A stretch of DNA of 10,459 nt from Conidiobolus incongruus B7586 (GCA_000697335.1 JNEM01017053.1:1-10459); one strand, 5' to 3'. Shown: positions 1-10,131, counted from the first letter of the stretch. Translations and numbers: made by a program. Notes: generated by a model from the sequence alone, not told the origin.

Positions 1-130
1 TTATAATTAAAATTTTTATAATATTTAACTTTAAATTATATATTGTATTTTTTATCATTCAAAATATTTTAGGATTAAAATATAAAAATTTTAATATATC
101 TTATTTATAAAGATATTTAGGCAAAACAAC

Positions 131-189
131 TATATCAAGTATATTTATAAAATCATAATATTGGCAATTATAATTACTTTGGGAAATTA
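131..189 (+). repeat. Possible direct repeat, left copy (mate 7438-7496)
   Basis: About 59 bases here align without gaps to 7438-7496, with roughly 15 mismatches, of which about nine are transitions. Weaker similarity continues a little on both sides if gaps are allowed. The two copies lie on opposite sides of the LTR retrotransposon, in the same orientation. They may be remains of an older repeat, but in DNA this rich in A and T a match of this quality can occur by chance. Confidence 0.3.
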
Positions 190-500
190 AAAAAAATTAC
201 TAATTAGATAATATCCATAAAAAAAATAAAATTTATTTGCAATGAATTAATTTATCAGAAAATTTTAAAATATTGGTTAATTTGAATTTATCAAATTTGC
301 TAAATAAAGGAAAAAATTTAATATTTTTAATAAACAATATTTATCTAAAGTAATTAATTAAATTTTCTAATGTTAATATTAAGGATTATAAAATATAATA
401 ATATATTAATGATATTATTTAATTATTAAAAAAAATATTAAATAAAAATCATATATCTATAAAATTAACTTGTATATAATATATTATATAGCTTATTTTT

Positions 501-522
501 AGATCAAAAACAGATCAAAAAT
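501..522 (+). repeat. Short tandem repeat, 2 x 11 bp
   Basis: Two adjacent 11-base units, agatcaaaaac and agatcaaaaat, differ only in the last base. This is directly visible. No function is implied; it looks like a local slippage or duplication event. Confidence 0.6.
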
Positions 523-1580
523 ATAATTGAAGATTTTATATAATTTTAAATATAATATTATTTAAATCTATATATTATTTGATATTTATAACAAGGATAA
601 TATAAATAATATAAAAAAACACCCTGTTAATTTGGCAATCTTTCTTTTTTTATATATAAAAGTTGAAACAAAAGTCTAAGATAGAATAAAATAATATCAG
701 CTAAAATAAAAAAAATAAGGTAAAAAGATATAATTGATAATATTATAATTACTTTTATAATAATAAAATATTCTGATTTATGATAATATAATTAAATTAA
801 TGATATAATATTAACGAGGCTAAAATTTGAAAAATTCATAATTTTTTTATAAATAAATAAAAAATATAAATTTATTATATTTACAAAATATTCAAATTTA
901 ATTTAAATATTATTATCTTGAATTTAAAAAAATAGGAAATTTTTTAATTTCTGATCTTTTAAAAATATTATTATTTTTGAATTTTCAAATATATAAAAAA
1001 TAGATAAAAAATTATATAGTTTTAATTTATATATATAATAATTTTTATAACTAAAAAATTAATTTTTAAAATTGAATATTTAATTTGATTATATTTAAAC
1101 TAAATAATAATCATCAAAAGTAATTTATTTTGATATTATTTAAATTCAACTGTAAATCCTCTAATATTATCTAAAATTTTAAAATAGCTTTTTAAAATAA
1201 ATTATAATTCAAGTCAACTCTATATTGTTAATTAATTTACTTTTAAATTAAGAGAAAAATTATTTAAAATATATTAAAATCAAAAAATTAATTTTAACTA
1301 ATACTTATTTAGTTATTAATCAGTTTAAAAAATATATTAAAAAATAACTTTTTAATCTAGTTAAAGAATTATCAAAATATTTTAATATTTGTAATATAAC
1401 TATTTGATAATTAATAAAGTTTGAATTTATATTAATTAATAAAAATATAAAATAAGTTTCTTAATATTTAACTAAATATTCAAATAAAGCTAGAATAGCT
1501 GTTATTAAACAAAACTAACTTAAATATTATTAAAAACTAAAACTTTTATAATAAAGCATTATAATTGATAAATTTTGTAT

Positions 1581-1585
1581 TTTTT
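1581..1585. repeat. Candidate target-site duplication of the LTR element, left
   Basis: Five T bases lie immediately outside the left LTR and match five T bases outside the right LTR (7122-7126). Ty3/Gypsy elements usually make 5-bp duplications, so the size fits. Because it is a homopolymer in an AT-rich region, it is weak evidence by itself and the exact edge could be a base or two off. Confidence 0.4.
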
Positions 1586-1929
1586 TATAAGTGAATAACA
1601 ATAATCAAAAGTAAGGGAAATAAATCTCTGAATATTTTAGAAAATATTCAATAATTAAATCTTATAATATTAAAGTATTAACTAATAATAATAAGAAAAT
1701 ATATTAATAGTTAGGCAAAAAAGTCTATTTATCGCCTTATAATATCAGCGAGAGAGAGAGAGAGAGAGAGAAATATATAAGCATAAGTATATATGATTAA
1801 ATATTAATAAGATTATTTAGATATAAATTTATAGATGTTAATAGGTTTTAATTTAGATAATTAAGTTTTTAATAATGAATTAAAATAAAAAAAGGTATTA
1901 ATTAGGTAGCAATTGTTATAATACTTATA
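1586..1929 (-). repeat. 3' LTR of the Gypsy-type fossil
   Basis: This copy aligns along its whole length with 6790-7121, roughly 80% identical by eye, with mostly transition differences. Both ends, read inward, begin TATAAGT, as expected if the ancestral LTR began TGTAAGT and ended with its complement and both TG ends decayed to TA. The outer edge is set by the T-run duplication and the inner edge by the adjoining C-rich run (1930-1934), which is the complement of the polypurine tract. It is 12 bp longer than its partner, partly because it keeps a long GA tract. Confidence 0.85.
1750..1771 (+). repeat. GA microsatellite, 11 units, within the 3' LTR
   Basis: An uninterrupted run of GA dinucleotides sits inside the left LTR. 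The homologous place in the other LTR (about 6955-6970) has only a broken purine run with a few GA units. It is one of the most G-rich spots in the window. Confidence 0.9.
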
Positions 1930-1937
1930 CCCCCTTT
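1930..1937 (-). other. Polypurine tract of the LTR element
   Basis: Read on the minus strand this is AAAGGGGG, directly adjoining the start of the 3' LTR. In LTR retrotransposons this position holds the RNase-resistant primer for plus-strand DNA synthesis. A run of five G bases is striking in this window, and it supports both the LTR boundary and the minus orientation of the element. Confidence 0.65.
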
Positions 1938-3500
1938 AAACTATGTTTTATTATTAATATAATCTTATTCTCTTTAATCTTTTTGATATAAAATAAATAT
2001 ATATTAGTGTTTTTAATTTTTTAAGTGTTTCTTAAGTTAACTTAAAATCAAAAAAACTTAACTATTTTATAAAATAATAAGGAATTCTATATTTTGTTTT
2101 ATATATAAAAATTTCATCAATGTAATATTCTTTAATATTTTAATTATTAATAGTAGATAATAAGGGTTTTTTAAAATTTTAATCAAGAAATTCATCTTCT
2201 AAATAATGATATAATTTTAACAAAAAGATATAAAAGATTAAATGATATTTATAAGTTTTTGATAACTTTAATTTAAAATATCTAGGTTTAAAGCTTGTTT
2301 TAAGAATATAAAATAGCTTGATCTAATATAATAAAAGATTTTGACTTATGTTGTTTTTAAATATTTACTTGGTAAAGGGTATATCTATTATATTTAAAAG
2401 GACTAAGGACTTAAGTTTATATTTAAGCAAAGTTTTGTAAAATTCTGAATAATAATTTTTATTATATATTTATTTTGACTTAATTAATTTTAAAACTATT
2501 TAATAGATTAATTCAAATCCTTCTAGTTTATTTATGATAAATATATTGGTAAAAATATCTAAATTAAAAATAATTAATTAGTTAAGGTATTATTTATAAC
2601 TTATAAAATAGGGAGTTAAATTACTAGACTAATTAATTAAGTTATTATAGGCAAATTGTAAATAAGATAAAAGAGATTCCTAATTATTTTAATTAAAGTT
2701 AATATAATTCTAATTATCTCTTTTAAAGTCTTAATAACTCTTTTAACTAGTTTATTTGACTAATAATAATGAATAATATTAAGCTTTATATTAATATATG
2801 TATATTATATAAAAGCTTTCTAGAATTTTAAAATAAATTCAAAATCTTAAATAATAATAATAATAATAATAGATAATTTTTATAAATAAGATTATTTTTT
2901 TTTGTTAATAAATTAATTATTTTAAATATAATGATTATTTTATAAGTAGGAATAAAATAAGGAAATCTATTATATGAATTAACAATGACTAAAATATTAT
3001 TATAGTATTTTTTTAACTTAAGTATTTTTATAAAGTTGAGTTATAATTAAGCTTAAAATTTAAATAATAAAAATAAGGAATTTAATTCTTCAATTAACTT
3101 ATTATATTATACCTATTACTTTAACAAGTATTATAAGATTCATAATAACTATTTATTAATTTAATTAATTTTAGTGTATAATATTTTGTTTTAATTTTAT
3201 TAATAAGTTTAATCTAACTTTAATATCTATTTAACTTATAGTTATAATAATATTCTAAAATCTTTAATTAAAGGTTAGGATTTTTAAAATATATAACTTA
3301 TTATATTTATATAACAAATCATTTAATTTTTGAAATCCTTTATATTGAAAAAGCTTTTTCCAATTATTTTCTTTTATTTTAACTTTAATCATTAAATAAA
3401 AATTATGATATTATAGTTTTTGTTTTAAAATTTTATAAAAGTCTTTATTATTTAAGGTAATAATTGTTGAGTTTATTTTAATTAATTTTTTACACTTATT
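1938..3500 (-). other. Internal region of the fossil, expected integrase part, not recognisable
   Basis: By position between the RNase H end-like signal and the polypurine tract, this should be the integrase and any C-terminal domain of the element. I could not recognise zinc-binding, catalytic-core or chromodomain patterns. A simple AAT microsatellite of about seven units lies at 2849-2870. No separate inserted element is evident. Confidence 0.45.
2849..2870 (+). repeat. AAT trinucleotide microsatellite
   Basis: About seven perfect AAT units, lying inside the LTR element's internal region. It is a simple repeat of the kind expected from slippage in AT-rich DNA, with no apparent role. Confidence 0.7.
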
Positions 3501-4760
3501 ATATATTAGTGTATAAATTAGATTCTTATTCAACATATCTATAACTTTATTCTATTTACCAGGAAGGTATTTAATTAAAAATAAATACTTTTGAAAGGTT
3601 TTTATTTATCTGATTTATTTTTTAAATAAGTTCTTTTGTGAATTTAAATAAATTAATCATTTATGATTGCTTAAGCATAAAAACTCTTGATAAAACCATT
3701 AAAAACTAAACTTTTTTATCATTTCTACTAATATAAATATTTTCTACTTATATATAAAATAATTTTATTTAAATATTAATTTTCTAAATTAAAACACATA
3801 AGGGTTTAGATTTAAATACTTAAAAACTTTTTAATATTTAGTTTTTTGTTTAAAATTTTAAAATAATTATATTTCTTAATATCTTCAATAATTTTGCTTT
3901 ATATTATTTAATCTTTTATGGTGTAAATAAATATATTTGTGAATATAATTATTGGTAATTTGAGATTAAATATAATAAATATTATTATTGTTATAATTTT
4001 ATAAATTAGTACATAAAAAGACAAAGTTTTATTAAGGGTTTAATTAAATAGTTCATCTTTTTTTAATAAGTTAAACATAAAACTAATAAGCTTAATAAAC
4101 ATTAGAATATAGTCTTTAAAATATATAACTAATTTTAAAAAAGCTATTAGTTAATATTTATTAATAAAGATTATAATGTTATATAATCTTTAAAATTTTA
4201 TTAAGTTAATAAAAAATTCTTTAAAAATGATAATATAACTATAGAATAAGATAGATAAAACAGTAAAAATATATTTAAAGAGTTTTACTGATAATTAATT
4301 TTAGTTAAATATCTATAATATAGTTTTTATATATAAAATATAATCATTTAAAATGCTTAAAATAGATTAAAATATTATTTAAATAATACAAAATAAAATT
4401 ATTATAATACTTATTAAATAAACTATTTATAAGTTTTATAAATATAGTAAATATATTATAAAGTTTAAAATTCATAGCTTTAAACTTATAATACCTTAAT
4501 ATATAACTATAAGTAATTAAAAGGATACTTTATTTATCAATTAAAATATTATAATAGCTGTTCTTAAGATTTATTTTAGTAAAGTAATTTATATCTAAAA
4601 ATTTATCTTTAATTGCATTTAAATTAATAAAGGAGTTTTATCTTTAATTATTTTACTATTAATAACTCTATTATCAATATAAAATCACTAACCTCCATTA
4701 TGTTTTTTATTAAAAAAACTAGTAAACTTTAAAAACTTGTAGAAAGTTATATAAAACTTA
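3500..4760 (-). pseudogene. Degraded pol remnant (reverse transcriptase to RNase H)
   Basis: Minus-strand reading shows weak but ordered traces of a Ty3/Gypsy polymerase. The fingers-palm part lies near 4560-4740, the neighbourhood of the YxDD active-site box near 4353-4391, and the characteristic end of RNase H, just before the integrase linker, near 3550-3575. Reverse transcriptase copies the element's RNA into DNA and RNase H removes the RNA strand. The region is a fossil with many breaks and no translatable protein. Assignment rests on motif order and spacing read by eye, so the family call is fairly firm but the domain edges are approximate. Confidence 0.6.
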
Positions 4761-6789
4761 ATCCTAATAATCTATATATTTCTTTATAAAAAACCTTATA
4801 TTATTTTAGAGAAATATAATAAAGTGATTTATAATAAAGTTAGGTATTAGATAAGAGTTTAATTTTATAAGATATATTTCTTTTTAGTGATAAAATGGTA
4901 AAAATTTTAAAAACATTATTATATTTATTAACAACCTTATTCAATAGATTTTTAATATCTAAATTATGTTTTAGATCTTCTAAAGAAGTATAAATAATGT
5001 TAAAATTGATATAAATTATATTAGATTAATTTTTTAACTTTTTAATTAAATTCACAAAAAATTTTCTTAAAATTATTTTATTATTAAAAAAGTTATCATT
5101 AATATTATCTTTTGTAATAAAATTAGTTATTAACTTATAATTTAAACTATTATAACAAAATAAAAAAATATACTGATTAAATAAACTTTTATTTATTATA
5201 ATTAGATAATACTTTTAAGACTAACTAAAACTTAAAATAATATTATATTTTATAAAACCTGTTATAAATTAAATTCTTTTAAAATAACCTATCACTAATA
5301 AAATATTATAATATAAAAATCTTTTAATAGTTTATTAGAAATTATTTATATAATTTAATATTTTATTTATTTGACCATAAGATAAATTAAATCTTTTAAC
5401 AGTATCTTTATTAATAAGCACCTTATTATATCTAAAATTAAGAAAGAAACAAAGTGTTTGTTTAGAGTACCTTTAAAGATTTACAAAGAATATAACTTAA
5501 TTTTATTAAAATCTAATAAATAAAAGTTAAGATAAATATTATTGTTTTTCTCTAATGAATTTTAAACTAAATTTTAGTCATTTAAATATAGCTTTGAGGG
5601 TTTATTATAAGGAATTTTTAAGCAAGATTTCTCTTTGTTATTTTATTTAAATTAGGTTAAATTTATATTAAATCAATTATTAATCTGTTGATTATTTTTA
5701 TATTACTTACTTGAATATTATTATTTAAAACTATGTTACTAGGGTTCTTATTATTAAATAACTTCTTAAGTTATTTATTCTAATGATGATCTATATTAAT
5801 TTATCTATAATAAAAGTATCTTTTATTTTTTCTTAAATATAATTTCTCCTTTTTAATTAAATGCTCTTTCTTTTATATTATAAATATATTTATAATATTA
5901 AAATTAGATAATTCAGATAGGAATCATTAAAGTTTGTATAACGACTCTTATTTTTTTCTTTAATATAATTCTAATCATTTTTTATCTTAATGGTTATTTT
6001 AGTTAAAATAACAAAACTAATTATTTTTATATTAATTTTAAAGTAAACAATTATTAAAATATTAAGCTTGAGTTTTCTTTTAAACTTATTTTCCTTTTTA
6101 CCTTCAAATAAGTTAAGAATCTTTAATTTAAGATTGGTAAATTCTTTTATAAAATTTCTAACTAAAGATTTTTAAATAATCTTTGTTAACCTATTTTAAG
6201 TTAAAATAACTATATCTAATAATTAAAATTTTTACTTAATTACCTATTTAAATTAATTAAATATTTAGATCTTATTAAAATAAAAAGAACTACTAGTAAG
6301 ATTGAATATGTCTTTTAAATGTTTATATCACTAAAATTTAATATAAAAGGCTAATTTAAAAGTTGAAATTTTTACTAAATTACCTAAATCTAGAGTCTTG
6401 ATTTTTTAAATAATTTAGTTAGTTTGTCCAAAAATTCTTTTATTTTTTAAGAGATTTTAAGTTATCATATATAGTTAAGTTATTTATAAAAAATTTAACT
6501 TTATCAAAGTTTCTTAAAGAAAATAATAAAACTCTATAATTATTCACTATAGTTATTATTTATTATATATAGTTAATTTTTCTGGGTTTACTTTAATTTC
6601 AATTTATACTTAGTAAAGATATCATTAATATTGATAAAATCTTATTAACTGATTGAATGATAGTTATTGTTACTAGAACTTTAAATATTTATTTTGTTTT
6701 AATTATATACAGAGTAATAAGTTATATTTATATAGTCTTTAAATAAAGTAATAAAATTATTTTTAGATTTTTTTTAATTATTATTATTT
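4761..6789 (-). other. Internal region of the fossil, expected capsid and protease part, not recognisable
   Basis: This stretch lies between the reverse transcriptase signal and the 5' LTR, where the capsid (gag) and protease parts of a Gypsy element belong. I see no convincing zinc knuckle or protease motif. The primer-binding site expected just inside the 5' LTR (just below 6790 on the plus-strand scale) is too A/T-eroded to match to a tRNA. Confidence 0.45.
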
Positions 6790-7121
6790 TATAAATAAAT
6801 AATAATAATAACTAAAGATAAAGGAGATAGTTCTTTTAATAATTTAAAAAATATTTAATAACTAAATTCTATAGTATTAAAATATTAACTAATAATAATT
6901 AGAGAATATATTAATAGTTAAGCAAAAAGGTTTATTTATCCCCCTATAATATTAGAGAGAAAGAGAAAAAAATATATAAATATATATGGTTAAGTAACAA
7001 TAAGGTCACTTAAATATAAATTTGTAAATGTTAATAAATTTTAATTTGGATAATTAAATTTTTATAGTGAATTAGAGTAAAGAAAGATATTAATTAAGTA
7101 GCAATTATTATGACATTTATA
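6790..7121 (-). repeat. 5' LTR of the Gypsy-type fossil
   Basis: This is the partner of 1586-1929 in the same orientation. The best-preserved shared blocks are around 6880-6950 and 7020-7110. It should have carried the element's promoter, but no promoter element can be singled out in such AT-rich sequence. The GA-rich tract is shortened and interrupted compared with the other LTR. The outer end reads TATAAAT on the minus strand. Confidence 0.85.
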
Positions 7122-7126
7122 TTTTT
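7122..7126. repeat. Candidate target-site duplication of the LTR element, right
   Basis: Five T bases directly outside the 5' LTR, matching 1581-1585. The same caution applies: a T homopolymer is common here, so it supports the boundary only weakly. Confidence 0.4.
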
Positions 7127-7437
7127 ATATAATTTTTTATTAAAACAAAATTTAAAATATTAAATTAAATCAATGTTTTTTTAAATTCTTTTAAATAAAT
7201 AATTTATTAATAAGTAATGATTAATTATAATAAATTATATTAATATATATTACTGTTATTTAATTCTTGAAAAAAAATCAATTAATAATAAAATTTATAT
7301 TATTTTTTAAATAAAACTATTTTTAATTAATATTCTCAATATAATTTGAAAAAACTAATTATTTTGCATAATATTTATAAAATACATAAATTTAAAAATA
7401 TAAAAAATTTTTAATTAAAAATAACTAAAAAAATTAT

Positions 7438-7496
7438 TATATTTAGTATATTTTTTAAATCATAACTTTTGTGATTATAATTATTTTAAATAACTC
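7438..7496 (+). repeat. Possible direct repeat, right copy (mate 131-189)
   Basis: Ungapped similarity of about 74% to 131-189, with many C/T and G/A differences as expected of two decayed copies. The low sequence complexity leaves the match doubtful. Confidence 0.3.
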
Positions 7497-7798
7497 TAAA
7501 ACTAGTTAATAAGAAAAAAATTTCTATAGGAAAATTTAATTAATTTGTGAAATATCAAATTTTAATCTTTAATTAAAAAATAATTTGTTAGGTATTAAAA
7601 GTTTATTAAAAATATAATAAAAAGTTACTAATAATAAAAGAAACTATTAAATTTATATTATATTTGTTGGATTTTTCTATCTATATAATCAGGATTTATA
7701 ATTAAAATAATAATAAAAAAGGATAAGTCTATCTTTTATTCTATGCTTAATTCAACAATGGTATTCTTTTCTTTTCTCTGTTTATTAATAACAATATA

Positions 7799-7852
7799 AT
7801 CAAATAATAACAGATAACTTAATGAATATAGGATAAGTTGAGATTATTTGAT
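7799..7852. repeat. Imperfect inverted repeat (hairpin)
   Basis: An outer stem (atcaaataat at 7799-7808 with its exact complement at 7843-7852) encloses an inner stem (aactta at 7816-7821 with taagtt at 7834-7839), leaving a 12-base loop. The nested symmetry is more than a simple A/T run would give. No element family is recognisable and the function is unknown. Confidence 0.5.
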
Positions 7853-8626
7853 TTGATAATAATAATATAAGTGGTTGGCAATATTACCAATAATATTATT
7901 ATTTTTATATATTATATATCAATATATTTATTTATTATTAATCATAAAAAACTCCTATTAATTAAAATATAGAGCAATATTAATATTTAATTTCCATTCC
8001 TTTTGAATTATTGAAAGATAAATATATAAATAATATTAATTTAATAAAATCTTATATTAGAAATATTTTAATTTCAGGTTTTCTATCATATTGAATATTT
8101 ATTATATTATAATACAAATAGTGATTAATACTATTGTTTTTTAATTTAATATATAATTGAATTATTAAATTAATTAATATTTTCAAAAAGTATCATCATT
8201 ATTTCTCATATATATAGTTAATTTACAATTCGAATAAACTACAAAAAATGAATAAATATTAACAAAAATCAATATATAATTATTAAAATTAAAATTTATA
8301 AATAAAAATATATCAATATAAATAAGAATATAGTTATTATTATATAAAATGAATAAATATAATAAATTCCATAGATAAAAATTAAGATAAAGATTTTAAT
8401 ATATATTAGTTAATGATTAAGTATTCTAAGTTTAATATAATAACTAGATAGTTCTGATATTAAGGTTTTAATAGTTATATTATTTTAATAGCTATTTATG
8501 AAAAATAACATCAATATCCCACAATAATATTAATAATTCAATTCTTATTTAATAAGAATAAAAAGAGTTTAAAATTATTATAAAACTATAATAGCTATTA
8601 AATATTTTTTTATTTAATATTTTAAT

Positions 8627-8646
8627 AATTTTTTTTAAAAAAAATT
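8627..8646. repeat. Perfect 20-bp A/T palindrome
   Basis: Two A, eight T, eight A and two T bases form a perfect palindrome. Such sequences could extrude or bend, but in this composition the match has little weight. Confidence 0.6.
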
Positions 8647-8764
8647 AAATATAGTTGAAATAAATATATAATATTAGAAAAAATAAATACTATGATAATT
8701 AAATATCTCAAAGATTTGTTATTTGAATATTTATAAATATTATTATATATACTGACCCACAAAA

Positions 8765-8778
8765 GTGAGTTATAAAAT
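8765..8778 (+). other. Outer direct repeat (transposase-binding-site candidate), left
   Basis: Reads gtgagttataaaat, 13 bases in from the element's end. It matches the inner copy at 8942-8955 in the same direction. In Sleeping Beauty-like elements such outer and inner repeats are the binding sites of the transposase's paired DNA-binding domain; the role here is inferred from that plan. Confidence 0.7.
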
Positions 8779-8941
8779 CAAAAATATATATATTTTAATT
8801 AATAACTAAAACAATTGTATATATTAGATTACTTGAAACTATAATATATAATTAAGGTATATTATTTAATAATAGATAAATATATTTAGATATATTTAGT
8901 AAACTATTAGCAAAAATATTAACCTTTAATATTTAACTAAG

Positions 8942-8955
8942 GTAAGTTATAAATT
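8942..8955 (+). other. Inner direct repeat, left
   Basis: Reads gtaagttataaatt, 177 bp inward from the outer copy. It shares the core GTRAGTTATAAA with the other three copies. The inner pair end in AAATT, whereas the outer pair end in AAAAT, so each class keeps its own signature. Confidence 0.7.
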
Positions 8956-9075
8956 TGCAGGTTTTTGAGATAAGGGGATATATTTAACAATATATAACCA
9001 TATCTTTTTTCTCTCTTTGCTATTATTTTATATAATATTTTACAGATATACTAAATTTTTTTTATTAGTATTATT

Positions 9076-10091
9076 ATACCTAAATCCCTCTCTAAAAAAA
9101 TCTACTTGTATAATAATTAACTTTATAAAAAAGGTAAATCAACTTGTGATATTGTTAGAATTACTAGTGTTAGTTAATTTACTATAGTTAAAGTTATTAA
9201 GAATAACAATAAAGAAACATTTAAACTTAAACTTAAGTATATTAAAATTATAGATAAACATAATAAAAAGTATATTTATAGGTTGGTTAATATAGGTAAA
9301 TATAATACTATTGTAGAAATATAGCAAGAACTATAAAATTATATAAGAATATTAGTTAGCACTAATATTATTATATATGTTTTATATTAATATAGATACT
9401 ACTTACACTTTAAGAAAAAAACCCCCAATTAAAAAAATCCTATTAAAAAGCTAAATAAAAGTTTAAATATTGTTATTAATATTAAACTAAAACTAATTAG
9501 AGTAAGGTTATTTAGTTTAATGAAACAAAAATATACTTTAATAAATTTGATAAAAAAACTAAATGCTTTAAAAAAGATGTAAAATTATTTTGTAACTATC
9601 ATGTTAATTTTACCTAAAAGTATAATAATAGGTTAATTATTATTTAAGGATGTATGTTGTTTTTAGGTGTAAAGTATCTTTGTAAAGTTAATAGGGGAAT
9701 TAATATTAAAATATATTAAAGTATTCTAAATAATAAATTAAAAAAAACCATTGAATAATATAAGTTAAATAAATCTAATGTTATTTTCTAGTAAGATAAT
9801 ACCTTTTATTATACTATAACTTTTATTACCAAATAGCTTAAAAATAACAAGATAATAGTTATAAAATAGCTTCTTTAATTTTTTAACTTTAATCTAATTA
9901 AACACCTTTAGGATTAGTTAAAAAAAACTATTAAAGTTTTCCCCCTAGTAAAAAATTTAAATCAACTTTAAAAATATGTTTAAGAAGCATAGAATAAGAT
10001 TAACCCTTCTTAGTATAAAAAGTTAATTGATTCTATACCCTATAAACTTAAAGAAGTTAGAAAAGTTAAAGATAAATACACTAGGTTTTAA
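9076..10091 (+). pseudogene. Tc1-family transposase relic (DD34E)
   Basis: This relic once encoded a cut-and-paste transposase of about 338 residues, the normal length for Tc1 proteins. The start is placed at 9076, where ATA precedes Pro-Lys-Ser-Leu-Ser and looks like a decayed ATG; the frame then runs into a helix-turn-helix (about 9109-9200, with GKSTCDIVRITSVS) and a second DNA-binding part to about 9400. The DDE core follows: the first Asp, in the W-S-D-E motif, is now Asn (9519-9521); the second Asp is kept (9795-9797, just before Asn-Thr); the final Glu of the S-P-D-L-N-P-I-E-H motif is now Lys (9900-9902). Exactly 34 residues separate the last two, which defines DD34E. The C-terminus ends Lys-Tyr-Thr-Arg-Phe then TAA (10089-10091), as in relatives ending in HTRY or HTRF. 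More than 20 in-frame stops, nearly all at positions where relatives have Gln or Trp, and at least one frameshift at about 9420-9450 make it a clear pseudogene. Confidence 0.92.
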
Positions 10092-10117
10092 TTTTTTTTT
10101 ATCACCAAAAACCCACA

Positions 10118-10131
10118 AATTTATAACTTAT
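10118..10131 (-). other. Inner direct repeat, right
   Basis: On the minus strand this reads ataagttataaatt, matching the left inner copy except for one G-to-A change. It lies 175 bp from the right outer copy, nearly the spacing seen on the left (177 bp). Confidence 0.7.

Larger units (their letters stand above)
1..1580. other. AT-rich flank without a recognised gene
   Basis: This left flank is almost pure A/T, with no open frame of useful length on either strand and no RNA gene that I can recognise. It holds a short tandem repeat at 501-522, a weak direct-repeat match at 131-189 to the other side of the LTR element, and a doubtful helix-turn-helix-like reading near 1291-1580; these are treated separately. 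It is most likely older, more decayed repeat sequence into which the LTR element inserted, but that is inference from composition and context only. Confidence 0.6.
1586..7121 (-). mobile_element. Fossil Ty3/Gypsy-type LTR retrotransposon, minus strand
   Basis: A 5.5-kb LTR retrotransposon is delimited by two direct repeats of 344 and 332 bp. Three observations put it on the minus strand: a G-rich purine tract abuts the 1586-1929 LTR on its inner side when read on the minus strand, faint reverse transcriptase signals near 4240-4760 read only on that strand, and an RNase H end-like signal near 3550 follows in the proper direction. The type of reverse transcriptase signal and the overall length fit Ty3/Gypsy rather than Ty1/Copia. 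The element is full length in outline but thoroughly broken, with very many breaks in every frame. Its decay is transition-dominated, like RIP. LTR divergence cannot date it because RIP inflates divergence. Capsid and protease regions (expected between about 4800 and 6790) and integrase (expected between about 1950 and 3500) could not be recognised. Confidence 0.85.
7127..8749. other. AT-rich spacer between the two transposons, no recognised gene
   Basis: There is no usable open frame, RNA gene or transposon protein signal on either strand. Part of it (about 7730-7870) is somewhat richer in G and C, with a pyrimidine run at about 7764-7779 and an imperfect hairpin at 7799-7852. Another imperfect inverted repeat, with arms near 8466-8495 and 8575-8605, and an A/T palindrome at 8627-8646 follow. 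Before the LTR element inserted, this stretch was continuous with 1-1585. Confidence 0.6.
8752..8973 (+). repeat. Left terminal inverted repeat of the Tc1-type element (~222 bp)
   Basis: The outer 55 bases (8752-8806) match the complement of 10265-10319 without gaps at 46 of 55 positions, and seven of the nine differences are transitions. The inner part (about 8905-8973) again matches well, with small gaps, to the complement of 10099-10165. The middle is diverged but alignable in patches. The end is taken where similarity stops, in gataa at 8969-8973. Confidence 0.85.

Noticed and set aside
8245-8360. The 15-mer aaaatgaataaatat occurring at 8245-8259 and 8346-8360
   Set aside because: The similarity does not extend beyond the 15 bases, and such matches are expected in A/T-rich DNA.
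8466-8606. Inverted arms around TTTAATAG resembling a small MITE
   Set aside because: The arms match at only about two thirds of positions, and no terminal motif or target duplication can be set, so it is mentioned only as spacer content.
8942-8960. GTAAGT...CAG resembling a spliceosomal intron
   Set aside because: Only 19 bases long, far too short for an intron, and it coincides with the inner direct repeat of the transposon's inverted repeat, which explains the sequence.
9139-9327. A 62-codon open frame on the minus strand, starting with TTG
   Set aside because: It lies exactly antisense to the N-terminal part of the Tc1 transposase relic, begins with a non-ATG codon, and its Asn/Ile/Phe-rich sequence is what the complement of that coding strand gives. 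It is a shadow, not a gene.
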